Shown: piece by piece, positions 43,496 to 52,036 of the stretch
Layout: every line of letters starts with the position of its first letter
Numbering within the stretch: position 1 is the stretch's first letter
Assembly: GCA_902531175.1 (NCBI GenBank)
Contig: CACADE010000006.1
Coordinates: 1 to 59,349 of the forward strand
Length of the DNA stretch: 59,349 nucleotides
Direction of reading: 5' to 3'
Source: an uncultured Pelagibacteraceae bacterium
GTDB taxonomy: Bacteria > Pseudomonadota > Alphaproteobacteria > Pelagibacterales > Pelagibacteraceae
The notes under the pieces: model-generated
The model's database searches: none
Seen by the model: only the letters and a program-made list of their open reading frames with translations
Told to the model about the DNA's origin: nothing
Made by a program: the position numbers and the translations under genes

Positions 43496-44500
43496 ATGAA
43501 CGAAAAAGAGCTTAAAAATTTAATTATTAAAATTTTTACTAATTTTAAATTAAGCAGAAAACATTCTATAGTTTGCGCAAATGCAATTATGAATGCAGAA
43601 CTTGTAGGTGCGCCTTCACATGGATTGTCTCGTTTAAAAATGTACTGTGAAAGAATCTCAAAAAAAGTCATTAATCCGAGACCTAAAATTACTGTAAAAA
43701 ATATATCAAAATCTATATCAATAATTGATGCTGATAATTCTATAGGTTTTGTTGCAGCAGATGAAGCAATTAAAAAAACTATACAAAATGCAAAAAAAAC
43801 AGGGATTGGGTTAGTTGCTGTAAAAAACAGTGGACATTATGGACTATCAGGGTATTACGTTGAGCAAGCGGTTAAAAAAAATTTAATAACATTCGCATTT
43901 ACAAACGCTCCTCCAGCTATTGCGCCTTTTGGTGGAAAAAAATCAGTCTTTGGAACTAATCCAATATGTTTTGGAACTCAAACAAATAGTAAGGTTCCGT
44001 TTATACTAGATACATCAATGTCTATGATTAATAGAGGTAAAATTAGGATTGCAGAAAAGTTAGGAAAAAAAATACCATATGGCGTTGCTTTAAACAAATT
44101 TGGTAAACCAACTACAAATGCAAAAGAAGCTCTAGCTGGGGTACAACTTCCAATAGCTGGATTTAGAGGATCTGGATTAGCTTGGATGGTAGATATTTTA
44201 ACAGGAGTATTTGTTGGAAGTAATCATGGTGGCAAAGTAAAAGACCCATTTGATGATTTCTCTGGGCCACAAAATATCGGTCACTTATTTTTAGCATTTA
44301 AAGACAATCTATTTGTTAAAGATTATAAAAAAGAGATAAAAAAAAATATTAAAAGAATAAAAAAAATACCTAATTTAAAAGGACAAAAAATCTTTTATCC
44401 TGGCGAGCAAAAGTTTTTAAGAACAAAAACAAACTTTAAAAAATCTATAAAAATTCCAAAAAATATTAAAAAGGATTTAGATATTCTCTTAACTAATTAA
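43496..44500 (+). CDS. Ldh_2 (malate/L-sulfolactate dehydrogenase-like) oxidoreductase
   Basis: An NAD(P)-dependent dehydrogenase of 334 residues in the MDH2/LDH2 family. Landmarks: GAPSHGLSRLKMYCERI (39-55), VKNSGHYGLSGYYVEQA (about 109-125, catalytic His) and FGTNPICFGTQTN. The family includes ComC, (2R)-3-sulfolactate dehydrogenase, and ureidoglycolate and malate enzymes. The presence of suyAB and an HpsN-like gene in the same window makes a sulfolactate/sulfopyruvate role attractive, but that is inference. Its Lys-rich tail (KKEIKKNIKRIKK) is longer than usual. Confidence 0.8.
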   Translation: MNEKELKNLIIKIFTNFKLSRKHSIVCANAIMNAELVGAPSHGLSRLKMYCERISKKVINPRPKITVKNISKSISIIDADNSIGFVAADEAIKKTIQNAKKTGIGLVAVKNSGHYGLSGYYVEQAVKKNLITFAFTNAPPAIAPFGGKKSVFGTNPICFGTQTNSKVPFILDTSMSMINRGKIRIAEKLGKKIPYGVALNKFGKPTTNAKEALAGVQLPIAGFRGSGLAWMVDILTGVFVGSNHGGKVKDPFDDFSGPQNIGHLFLAFKDNLFVKDYKKEIKKNIKRIKKIPNLKGQKIFYPGEQKFLRTKTNFKKSIKIPKNIKKDLDILLTN

Positions 44501-44703
44501 CCTGCAAAATAACCTAGTATTCCGATAGATAAACAGACTGAAAGTATTATTATTTTTGACTGAAGTGCCTCTTTTTTCTTTTCAGTGATTACTCGTTTCT
44601 TTAGAACATCTATATTTACTTTACGAGGGGACATTCGAATTACTCTTCGTTTTTTTTCAGGTATTTCAATATTAGATGTTCTGTTTAAGCTTTCAGTACT
44701 CAT
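44497..44703 (-). CDS. small C-terminally anchored membrane protein, 68 aa
   Basis: A 68-residue protein: a basic soluble N-terminal part (PEKKRRVIRMSPRKV, KKRVITEKKKEAL), then a single C-terminal helix (IIILSVCLSIGILGYFAG). It is tail-anchored with the basic part in the cytoplasm. It is divergent from the duplicated regulator gene and convergent with the Ldh_2 gene (4-base overlap). No family recognised. Confidence 0.6.
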   Translation of the reverse strand: MSTESLNRTSNIEIPEKKRRVIRMSPRKVNIDVLKKRVITEKKKEALQSKIIILSVCLSIGILGYFAG

Positions 44704-44746
44704 TTAATTATTAAAACATAAAGTAAAAAATTTTACAGATTTTAAC

Positions 44747-44793
44747 TGTTCAAAATGGGTTGACTCAAGTTTTAAAATTGTTCAAATTGGGTT
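44747..44793. promoter_or_regulatory. two direct repeats upstream of the duplicated regulator gene
   Basis: TGTTCAAAATGGGTT (44747-44761) and TGTTCAAATTGGGTT (44779-44793) differ at one base of 15. They are spaced 32 bases, about three turns of the helix, so both lie on the same DNA face. The second ends 11 bases before the regulator ATG at 44804. They look like an autoregulatory operator that may also affect the divergent gene starting at 44703. Confidence 0.7.
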
Positions 44794-44803
44794 TTGATAC
44801 ATT

Positions 44804-45766
44804 ATGAAGCAGCTACCAAGTGTAAATTCCGAACTAGATGATGAACTGATCGATAAAATTTTCAAGAATCATTTTGATATTTTAAGTCCTTTTTTTTTAA
44901 AACTTATGTCTGAATGGACAATCGGTGCTTATAAAGTGTTTAAAGATATAGATACTTACACGATTTTAATTTATTTGATTAGTAAGCAGTTTGATTTTTA
45001 CAGACGAAATAATTTAAATATTACTTTCAATGATTTTTATAAGGATAAAACATTAGAGATTGAGAAAATTAACCTTATAAGAATATCGAAGGATCTTCAA
45101 ATACCAAAAGAAAGTGTCAGAAGAAAAGTTATATCCCTTGAAAAAAAAGGAATAATTAAAAAAAAAGGCAAGAAGATTACAATAGATAGAAGTGCTTACA
45201 ATTCAACACAGCCAAATGATACATTAAAAAATATATGCACACTTTTATCTGTTTTTAGTCAAATTTTAAAAGAAGAAAAAGTTATAAAAAACGAAATGTC
45301 CAGTAATGAAATTAATAACTTAATAAAACATAATTTCTCATTTTGCTGGTATCAATTTTATAAATTTTTATTCCCTTACTGCTTAAGGTGGAAAAATTAT
45401 TTTGGTGACATGGAGATATTTACTATTTTGGCAACTATAATTTTGAATACTAATTCAAAAATTGGAAGGCAACTTAAAGGAGTTGATAGTTATTTAGATA
45501 AATGGAGAGATAAAATTATTAATAAAAAAATAAAAGGAATTAATGCAATGTCTATTTCTGAAATAACAGGTATACCAAGACCAACTGTTGTAAGAAAAAT
45601 TAAAAAATTAACAAAAAACAAATTTATTTCTTTAGACAAAAATAAATTGATAAATTTTGACGTCAGCAAACAAAACTTTAAAGATATGTCGATAATCCAA
45701 GATGAAAATTTAAAATCAATAAATGTTTTTATAAAAAGAACCTATAATCAAATAAATCTTAATTAG
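44804..45766 (+). CDS. DNA-binding regulator with an internally duplicated winged-helix unit
   Basis: A 320-residue protein made of two similar halves. The winged-helix segments are ISKDLQIPKESVRRKVISLE (about 94-113) followed by KKGIIKKKGKKITI, and ISEITGIPRPTVVRKIKKLT (about 251-270) followed by KNKFISLDKNKLINF. Each is preceded by a hydrophobic helix of similar layout (TYTILIYLISKQ at 51-62; IFTILATIILNT at 205-216). Recognition helices begin PKESVRRK and PRPTVVRK. Two DNA-binding units and two operator repeats fit each other. No ligand domain is apparent. I cannot name the family. Confidence 0.72.
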   Translation: MKQLPSVNSELDDELIDKIFKNHFDILSPFFLKLMSEWTIGAYKVFKDIDTYTILIYLISKQFDFYRRNNLNITFNDFYKDKTLEIEKINLIRISKDLQIPKESVRRKVISLEKKGIIKKKGKKITIDRSAYNSTQPNDTLKNICTLLSVFSQILKEEKVIKNEMSSNEINNLIKHNFSFCWYQFYKFLFPYCLRWKNYFGDMEIFTILATIILNTNSKIGRQLKGVDSYLDKWRDKIINKKIKGINAMSISEITGIPRPTVVRKIKKLTKNKFISLDKNKLINFDVSKQNFKDMSIIQDENLKSINVFIKRTYNQINLN

Positions 45767-46607
45767 AATTTTTAAGAATATATATAAATATAAATCCAGT
45801 TATATACATTATTAATGCATAAGCAGCTGTGGGAACCATGTAAGCAACATCATTGAAAATTTGTGTTGCTACAAATACAGCTAAAGTTCCATTTTGTAAT
45901 CCACATTCTAAAGAAATACATTTTCTCTGAGGTATTCCAGTTGCAAAACCTTTTGCAATGTAAAATGCCAAAGTCAGCATGACTACGTTTAATATTAAAA
46001 CAGCTAAACCCGCTTGACCTAAGTATGATATTATATTTTCTCTTTCCTCAATCCATATTGCTGCAAATACAACAATAAATAAAATACCTGTAATTCTATT
46101 TACAATATTAATATTAGATGAAATAAAGTTTTCAGCAAATCTTCTAATTATCATTCCTAGAATTACTGGCACAGTTACAACTAGTGCCATTTTAAGAGCA
46201 ATACCAGTCATCGTAATATCTGAGGATAAATTAGTTACACCTAATAATTTTGCTGAAGTAAAAACAATAAATGGAACAGAAAAAATACTAATCAAACTAC
46301 CTATTGCTGTTAACGAAATAGATAATGCAACATCCCCATTCGCAAATTTTGTTAAAACATTTGATGTTACTCCTCCAGGAGCTGCAGCAATAATCATTAA
46401 TCCTAATGCTAATTCAACTGGTAATCTTAATATTAAAAGTAAAATATAAGCGACGATTGGGAGAAGGATTAATTGACAAATTATTCCGACTGTAAAATCT
46501 TTTGGATTATTTATAACTCTTAAAAAATCTCTAGTTGATAAGCCCAATCCAAGACCTAACATTATAAGGGCTAACGCTATAGGTGCAATTTTTGTAACTA
46601 TCTCCAT
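45759..46607 (-). CDS. bile acid:sodium symporter (BASS/SBF) family carrier
   Basis: A membrane carrier of 282 residues with about nine helices. It has IIAAAPGGVTSNVLTKFANGDVALSI (about 74-99), the core-domain motif, and ISLECGLQNGTLAVFVATQ (about 230-248), the second discontinuous helix. Bacterial members take up organic anions, including pantoate, pyruvate and sulfonated compounds, with sodium. The gene is convergent with the duplicated regulator gene (8-base overlap) and divergent from the Pta-like gene, so organic acid or sulfonate uptake is possible. Confidence 0.85.
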   Translation of the reverse strand: MEIVTKIAPIALALIMLGLGLGLSTRDFLRVINNPKDFTVGIICQLILLPIVAYILLLILRLPVELALGLMIIAAAPGGVTSNVLTKFANGDVALSISLTAIGSLISIFSVPFIVFTSAKLLGVTNLSSDITMTGIALKMALVVTVPVILGMIIRRFAENFISSNINIVNRITGILFIVVFAAIWIEERENIISYLGQAGLAVLILNVVMLTLAFYIAKGFATGIPQRKCISLECGLQNGTLAVFVATQIFNDVAYMVPTAAYALIMYITGFIFIYILKNSN

Positions 46608-46691
46608 CGTTTGTTCAATTTTAAACTATTTTTATATCGAACGTAATAAAAAATATTGATATTTAGAACCATAACAAATATTTAAACTCAT

Positions 46692-47603
46692 ATGTTATCT
46701 GATAAATCCACAGTTTGTCCTGTAAATCTACTTAATATAGCTCATCAAAAAAGAGGAGTAAAAGCAGCCATTGTAAATGCGGGTAAAAAATTACCAATGA
46801 TGTCGGTAATGGATGCTGTCTCTGAAAAATTGATTACCCCAATATTAATAGGTGATAAACAAAAAATACAAGAATGCGCAGATGAGCTTAAATTTGATAT
46901 ATCAAATTTTGAAATAATTAATGAGCCAGTTGAAAATAATACAGCAGGTATTGCAACAAAACTTGCATCGGAAGATAAAGTAAAAATTATTGTAAAAGGA
47001 CATATTCATACTGATATACTGATGAAAGAAGTTCTTAAGAGAGAGTACAAATTAATTGGAAAAACAAGACTAAGTCATATTTGGCATATGACATTACAAA
47101 AAGATGATAAACCATTAATCATAACCGATGGAGCATTAAATGTTTCTCCTAACTTAAAAACTAAAATGCATATTTTAAGAAATGTTATAGATTTTAGTCA
47201 TAGAATTAATATTCCAAGACCAAAGATTTCTATCCTTTCAGCAACAGAAGAAGTTATTGATAGTGTACAGAGTTCTGTTGAAGCTAAAGAATTAACTGAA
47301 ATGGCAAGTAAGGAAAATTTTAATGCTGATATTTTTGGACCTTTGGCATTTGATAATAGTATTTCAAAAAAATCTGCTTCAATTAAGGGAATTGAGAATA
47401 TAGTTGCTGGAGAAGCCGATGTATTATTAGTTCCAAATGTCGAAACTGGGAATGCACTTGTAAAAATGATGATTTATTTTATGGGAGCATGTGCAGCAGG
47501 TGTAGTTGTTGGAGGTAAAGTGCCTGTTGTTATAACAAGTAGATCAGATGATGCGACAGCAAGACTTGCTTCAATAGCTGCTGCTGTTGTTGCTTTAGAT
47601 TAA
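46692..47603 (+). CDS. pta: phosphate acetyl/butyryl transferase
   Basis: A 303-residue PTA/PTB-family enzyme transferring an acyl group between phosphate and CoA. Landmarks: VKAAIVNAGKKLPMMSVMDAV, IIVKGHIHTDILMKEVL, DGALNVSPNLKTKMHI and VPNVETGNALVKMM with a GACAAGVVVGGKVPVV finish. The length excludes the long multidomain Pta. In this cell its main job is probably converting acetyl phosphate from Xsc to acetyl-CoA. There is no acetate kinase beside it. It lies 59 bases before the HpsN-like gene on the same strand. Confidence 0.82.
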   Translation: MLSDKSTVCPVNLLNIAHQKRGVKAAIVNAGKKLPMMSVMDAVSEKLITPILIGDKQKIQECADELKFDISNFEIINEPVENNTAGIATKLASEDKVKIIVKGHIHTDILMKEVLKREYKLIGKTRLSHIWHMTLQKDDKPLIITDGALNVSPNLKTKMHILRNVIDFSHRINIPRPKISILSATEEVIDSVQSSVEAKELTEMASKENFNADIFGPLAFDNSISKKSASIKGIENIVAGEADVLLVPNVETGNALVKMMIYFMGACAAGVVVGGKVPVVITSRSDDATARLASIAAAVVALD

Positions 47604-47662
47604 ACTTTTATTGAATAAACATCTTATATAATTTAAACATTTGTAAAATTAGAGGAAAAATA

Positions 47663-48949
47663 ATGGCAATTACTTATATAAAAAAAGCTGAAAAAACTGC
47701 ATTTACAGGAGAAGATGAAACAAGAACTAAGGTAAGTTCTATTTTAAAAGATTTAGAAAAAACTAAAGATCAAGGTGTCAAAGATATTTTAAAAAAATTT
47801 GATAATTATGAAGGTGATATAATTGTTAGCAAAGAAAAAATTGAAGAAATAAATAAAACTTTAGATCAAAAGATTAAAGACGATATTCAGTTTTCTCATG
47901 AAAGAGTTAGGAAGTTTGCAGAACACCAGCTTGAAAATCTTGGAAAAGACTCAGAAGTTGAATTATCACCTGGTTTAATAGCGGGACAAAAATTAATACC
48001 TGTAAATACTGTTGGGTGTTATGTTCCTGGTGGAAGATACAATAATATCGCCTCTGCTATAATGAGTGTGACAACAGCAAAAGTTGCAGGAGTAAAGAAT
48101 GTAATTGCAACAAGTCCACCAAAAGATTCAAATGGTGCAAACCCAATTATAATTTATACAGCTAACCTATGTGGTGCAGATGTAATTATGAATATAGGTG
48201 GAATAGGAGCAATTGGTGCTCTAGCTTATGGTTGCTTTGGTAATCCTGAAGTAGATATGATTGTTGGACCTGGAAATAAATTTGTAGCAGAATCTAAAAG
48301 AATTTTATTTGGAAAAGTTGGAATTGATTTATTTGCAGGACCAACCGAAATAGGCATTATTGCAGATCATACAGCTGACAAAGAAATAATCGCTTATGAT
48401 TTAGTTGGACAGGCTGAACATGGTCCTGACTCTCCAGCTTGGCTTTACACTACTGATAAATCTTTATGTGATTATGTTATGAAAAGAGTTCCAGAAATTA
48501 TTCAAGAACTACCTGAACATAATAGAAATAATGCTGATGCTGCATGGAGAGATTATGGAGAAGTAATTATGTGTGATACCAAAGAAGAAATGATGAAAGT
48601 GAGTGATGAATATGCACCTGAACATTTGGAAGTTCAAGCTGAAAACTTAGACTGGTATTTAAAAAATCTTAAAAATTATGGTTCTTTATTTTTAGGTGAA
48701 GAAACAACAGTTGCATATGGAGATAAATGCTCTGGACCAAATCATATTCTACCAACAAAAGGTGCAGGAAAATATACTGGAGGCTTATACGTTGGAAAAT
48801 TTATAAAAACAGTTACTTACCAAAAGATGAATAAAGAATCTAACAAAGAAGTTGGTGCTGCAGCAGCTAGAATTTCTAGATATGAAGGTATGGAGGCTCA
48901 TGCTAGAACTGGTGATGTGAGACTTAGAAAGTATGGTTTCTCTAACTAA
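47663..48949 (+). CDS. hpsN: histidinol-dehydrogenase-like enzyme, probably sulfopropanediol dehydrogenase
   Basis: A zinc/NAD dehydrogenase of the HisD fold, 428 residues. Landmarks: NTVGCYVPGGRYNNIASAI (about 112-130), MIVGPGNKFVAESKR, GPTEIGIIADHTAD, VGQAEHGPDSPAW (zinc Gln/His), and SGPNHILPTKGAGKYTGGLY. The ending KYTGGLYVGKF rather than the HisD type FSSGLSV, and the absence of other his genes, favour HpsN, which oxidises (R)-2,3-dihydroxypropanesulfonate to (R)-sulfolactate. SuyAB (6621-8076) would complete the pathway. True histidinol dehydrogenase is the alternative. Confidence 0.75.
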   Translation: MAITYIKKAEKTAFTGEDETRTKVSSILKDLEKTKDQGVKDILKKFDNYEGDIIVSKEKIEEINKTLDQKIKDDIQFSHERVRKFAEHQLENLGKDSEVELSPGLIAGQKLIPVNTVGCYVPGGRYNNIASAIMSVTTAKVAGVKNVIATSPPKDSNGANPIIIYTANLCGADVIMNIGGIGAIGALAYGCFGNPEVDMIVGPGNKFVAESKRILFGKVGIDLFAGPTEIGIIADHTADKEIIAYDLVGQAEHGPDSPAWLYTTDKSLCDYVMKRVPEIIQELPEHNRNNADAAWRDYGEVIMCDTKEEMMKVSDEYAPEHLEVQAENLDWYLKNLKNYGSLFLGEETTVAYGDKCSGPNHILPTKGAGKYTGGLYVGKFIKTVTYQKMNKESNKEVGAAAARISRYEGMEAHARTGDVRLRKYGFSN

Positions 48950-49003
48950 ATAAATAATTTTATTTTTTTCTATTACACTCAAAAACTATAAACTTATTTA
49001 AAT

Positions 49004-50092
49004 CTAAGTATTTTTAATTTTTTCAAACACATCAATACCTATTTGTTTTAAAATATGAACTACATCTATAGGTACCCAATTCTCTCTAATTAATCCTTCA
49101 TCATGATGATAAAAGTCCATTACTCTCATAACAACGTCTTGGTTATCTGCTGTATATCCAAGCCAATCATTTGATCCATACTTTGCCTTTAAACTATGCC
49201 ATCCACCACATAGAGAAAATTTTCCGTCTCCAATTTCGCAATAATGTCCTAATTCCCAATAATTTCTCTCAGAAAATGATTTTCTAAAAGGTAGCTGATG
49301 CATATCTACAAATCCTTCTAATGACCTCGATGTTCCAATTCCACAAGGACCGTACCAAATCATATCTTTGTGCCAAAACTCTTTTTGAGGATGATTTATT
49401 AACCTTTGTCTTAATTCATCTTTAGAAATATTTTCTTTCTCAGGTTTAATATCTAAACTTCTATTCATGCTCAAAGCCTGTTGTAATGAATTTTTAGATT
49501 TATTCATGTCTTCTTCAAAAAAATTTACTCCATCTGTATTAAACGGAGGTAACCATGCTCCTTCGGATCCTCTTGATGGATTAATAACCCATTTGTCAGC
49601 TTGTCTTAAAAAATCCATCACATCAATTAAGATATGACTTTCAATAATTCTTTCATTTTTAATTTCATGAATTTCACAACATTTAAGATTAATCATTTTA
49701 AAATTTGGTTTTATACCTAACCAAGGCTTTAAAAAGAAACCTGATAAAGTAGAATAAGAACCAACTTGGACTTTGTCTCTAAAAGAGCCTCCAAGGATGA
49801 TATTTTCTCTTCTTTCGATGTCTGGAAATGCATCAAATAAAGGATTCCAAAATTTTTCTATAAAATTATCTATGCCATTAAATTCATTTAATGGTTCAAA
49901 ACAATTAACTTTGATATCTTTGTCAAATATATTTAGTAAATTTTTTTTGAGATTAATCTTTTTTAATCCATAAATATTTCTAAAATTCTCAATAATAAAT
50001 TTTTTATTATTTAAGTTTTGGATAGGTGTAATTTCTACATCTTCAATGTTTTTCTTAATTTTAAGACCTGTATCAAATTGTTCTATTTGCAT
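49004..50092 (-). CDS. tandem SnoaL/NTF2-like protein
   Basis: About 362 residues in two NTF2-like (SnoaL polyketide-cyclase family) halves: roughly 35-170 (IEKFWNPLFDAFPDIERREN, then a strand-rich part) and 230-360 (DMIWYGPCGIGTSRSLEGFV, RNYWELGHYCEIGDGKFSLCG, MRVMDFYHHDEGLIRENWVP). Such proteins bind small organic molecules and may act as isomerases or hydratases. I choose the ATG at 50092 (MQIEQF). A frame from 50152 would overlap the divergent cupin gene. It pairs divergently with the cupin gene, 41 bases apart, sharing a promoter region. Confidence 0.78.
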   Translation of the reverse strand: MQIEQFDTGLKIKKNIEDVEITPIQNLNNKKFIIENFRNIYGLKKINLKKNLLNIFDKDIKVNCFEPLNEFNGIDNFIEKFWNPLFDAFPDIERRENIILGGSFRDKVQVGSYSTLSGFFLKPWLGIKPNFKMINLKCCEIHEIKNERIIESHILIDVMDFLRQADKWVINPSRGSEGAWLPPFNTDGVNFFEEDMNKSKNSLQQALSMNRSLDIKPEKENISKDELRQRLINHPQKEFWHKDMIWYGPCGIGTSRSLEGFVDMHQLPFRKSFSERNYWELGHYCEIGDGKFSLCGGWHSLKAKYGSNDWLGYTADNQDVVMRVMDFYHHDEGLIRENWVPIDVVHILKQIGIDVFEKIKNT

Positions 50093-50133
50093 AAATTGCA
50101 ATTTATATTTAAATAGAGATAAATAACAAGAAT

Positions 50134-51072
50134 ATGATTGATAGATTGGCAAAATTTAATGAGCTCGTTCCGAGTAGCCTTCCTTTTGTAGAGGGTAGAT
50201 TAGAAGGTCATAAAGAAAGAAAAAATTATACAATTATTGGACGTGGTGTCGCTGAAGACACAAAACAACTAATAAAAATACAGTCTTTACATGGGTATAA
50301 TTTAGGAGCAGTGAGTGCTATGCCAAAAAATGGATCTGGTCTTCACAGTCATACTACGGCTGAAGTGTTTGTAATTTACTCAGGTAAATGGAGATTTTAT
50401 TGGGGTGCTGATGGAAAACAAGAAACAATATTAAAAGCTGGCGATATAATTTCAATGCCTACAAATATGTTCAGGGCATTTGAAAATGTTGGAGATAAAG
50501 AAAGTTTGATGTTTGTTGTATTAGGCGGAGATGATCCTGGTATAATAACATGGGTTCCGGAAATTTTAAAAAAGGCAAAAGAGACTGGTATGGCATTGCT
50601 TGATGATAATTCGTTAATAGATTTAAAAAAGGTTGAAGTGCCTAACGGTAGAAAGATGATAGAGCCTATCACTCAAGATGAATTAGAAAGATTTGATAAT
50701 TATTTGCCAGAAGAATTAGAAAAAAATATTTATAGAAATAAACAAAACAATATTAGCGATGAAGTTAATGGTATTAAATTATATCAAGTATTAGGAAACA
50801 AATTTAATAAAAAAACTTATGAACCTTCAATCAAACAAGATACTGGATTTAATTTAACAACATTAAATTCTATATCTGGCGAAATTAAGGGTATTGAATG
50901 TATAAAGCCTACTGTTCTTTTTGCTCAAGAAGGTAATTGGAAAATAGTAATAGGAAACTCAAATATAAAATTAGAAAAAGGAGACACTTTTTCAGTTCCT
51001 TTGAGTAGAAAAATAGATATCTCTTGTAATAATTCAGAAAATAGTATTTTAAATTTTGTTAGTCAGATCTAA
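50134..51072 (+). CDS. bicupin protein
   Basis: A 312-residue cupin. The first cupin motif is GSGLHSHTTAEVFVIYSGKWRFYWG (about 67-91), with three candidate metal ligands (His-x-His, Glu), then ILKAGDIISMPTNMFRAFEN. A second, degenerate cupin barrel (about 200-312) contains KIVIGNSNIKLEKGDTFSVP but lacks the His pair. It may be a metal-dependent dioxygenase, isomerase or lyase. The stop overlaps the following SnoaL-like gene start by one base, so the two are co-translated. Confidence 0.8.
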   Translation: MIDRLAKFNELVPSSLPFVEGRLEGHKERKNYTIIGRGVAEDTKQLIKIQSLHGYNLGAVSAMPKNGSGLHSHTTAEVFVIYSGKWRFYWGADGKQETILKAGDIISMPTNMFRAFENVGDKESLMFVVLGGDDPGIITWVPEILKKAKETGMALLDDNSLIDLKKVEVPNGRKMIEPITQDELERFDNYLPEELEKNIYRNKQNNISDEVNGIKLYQVLGNKFNKKTYEPSIKQDTGFNLTTLNSISGEIKGIECIKPTVLFAQEGNWKIVIGNSNIKLEKGDTFSVPLSRKIDISCNNSENSILNFVSQI

Positions 51073-52031
51073 TGAAAGGATTTGATAGTAATTATAAAAA
51101 TTTAACTGATTACATTTTAAAAATTACTAAACAAATTTGGGAAGGGAAAGATGTCGAGTCGATATCTAAATATTATTCAGAGAATATCCCTGTAAGATCA
51201 CCCTTTGGAATAACCTATGGTTTTAAACCTGTTATTGATGCAACTTATAAAACTTTAGACGAATTTCCAGACAGACAATTATTAGGTGAAGATGTAATTT
51301 GGAGTGGAAATGACGATGAAGGATATCATTCATCTCACAGAATTCTGAGCAAAGCTACACATTTAAATGACGGGTATTACGGAAAAAAAACAGGAAACAA
51401 AATTGTTTATAGAGTTATAGCTGACTGTGCATGTAAAAATAATCAGGTTTATGATGAGTGGATTGTGAGAGATCAAGGTGCAATGGTTCGACAGCTAGGT
51501 TATACACCTGCGCAATTTGCAAGGTATTTAATTGATAAAGAAGGTGGGGTATATAAAGCTATCAAAGTTTTTAATAGATCTTCTGATAAAAAATCAGATT
51601 ATACTCCAGTAAAAGTTAATGAAGTTTCATCAGGTTATATATATTCCAATATTTTAAAGAAAATATTTAATAATGATTATGATTTTGAAGATTATGATAG
51701 AGCAGCCAGTCTATTTTGGCCAAGTAATAAAGTTGGAAATGGCAGTGAAGATATAATTAAATATTGGAGCTCTTTAAAAAATATATTTTCTGAAATAAAG
51801 TTTACAATCGAACATGTTGCATCATTAGATGAAAAAAATAACAATCAAAAAGCAACAATCAGATGGTTTTTAAGTGGTAAGCACTCTAAAGACAGTGAAG
51901 AATTTGGGAAAAAGACTGACAAAGATTTATTTATAATGGGTATAAATCATGCAGAATTAAGAGATGATAAAATAATAAGAGAATGGGTATTATTTGATGA
52001 AGTAGCTATTTGGAAACAAATATTAATGTAA
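51072..52031 (+). CDS. second tandem SnoaL/NTF2-like protein
   Basis: A 319-residue protein in two NTF2-like halves: about 15-150 (SISKYYSENIPVRSPFGITYG, then strands ending NNQVYDEWIVRDQGAMVRQLG) and about 190-319 (NDYDFEDYDRAASLFWPSNK, ATIRWFLSGKH, MGINHAELRDDKIIREWVLFDE). It shares fold and layout with the product of 49004-50092 but is not a close copy. It is coupled to the cupin gene upstream, with a 5-base gap to the MetE-like gene downstream. Substrate unknown. Confidence 0.78.
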   Translation: MKGFDSNYKNLTDYILKITKQIWEGKDVESISKYYSENIPVRSPFGITYGFKPVIDATYKTLDEFPDRQLLGEDVIWSGNDDEGYHSSHRILSKATHLNDGYYGKKTGNKIVYRVIADCACKNNQVYDEWIVRDQGAMVRQLGYTPAQFARYLIDKEGGVYKAIKVFNRSSDKKSDYTPVKVNEVSSGYIYSNILKKIFNNDYDFEDYDRAASLFWPSNKVGNGSEDIIKYWSSLKNIFSEIKFTIEHVASLDEKNNNQKATIRWFLSGKHSKDSEEFGKKTDKDLFIMGINHAELRDDKIIREWVLFDEVAIWKQILM

Positions 52032-52036
52032 AAACT

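Noticed and set aside
43456..43671. Minus-strand frame of 71 codons
   Set aside because: Lies on the opposite strand of the start of the Ldh_2 gene, whose conserved N-terminal motif (GAPSHGLSR) proves the plus strand is coding.
47663..48949. Calling this gene hisD for histidine synthesis
   Set aside because: No other his genes nearby, and the motifs and neighbours (pta, sulfonate genes in the window) fit HpsN better; kept as alternative in the entry.
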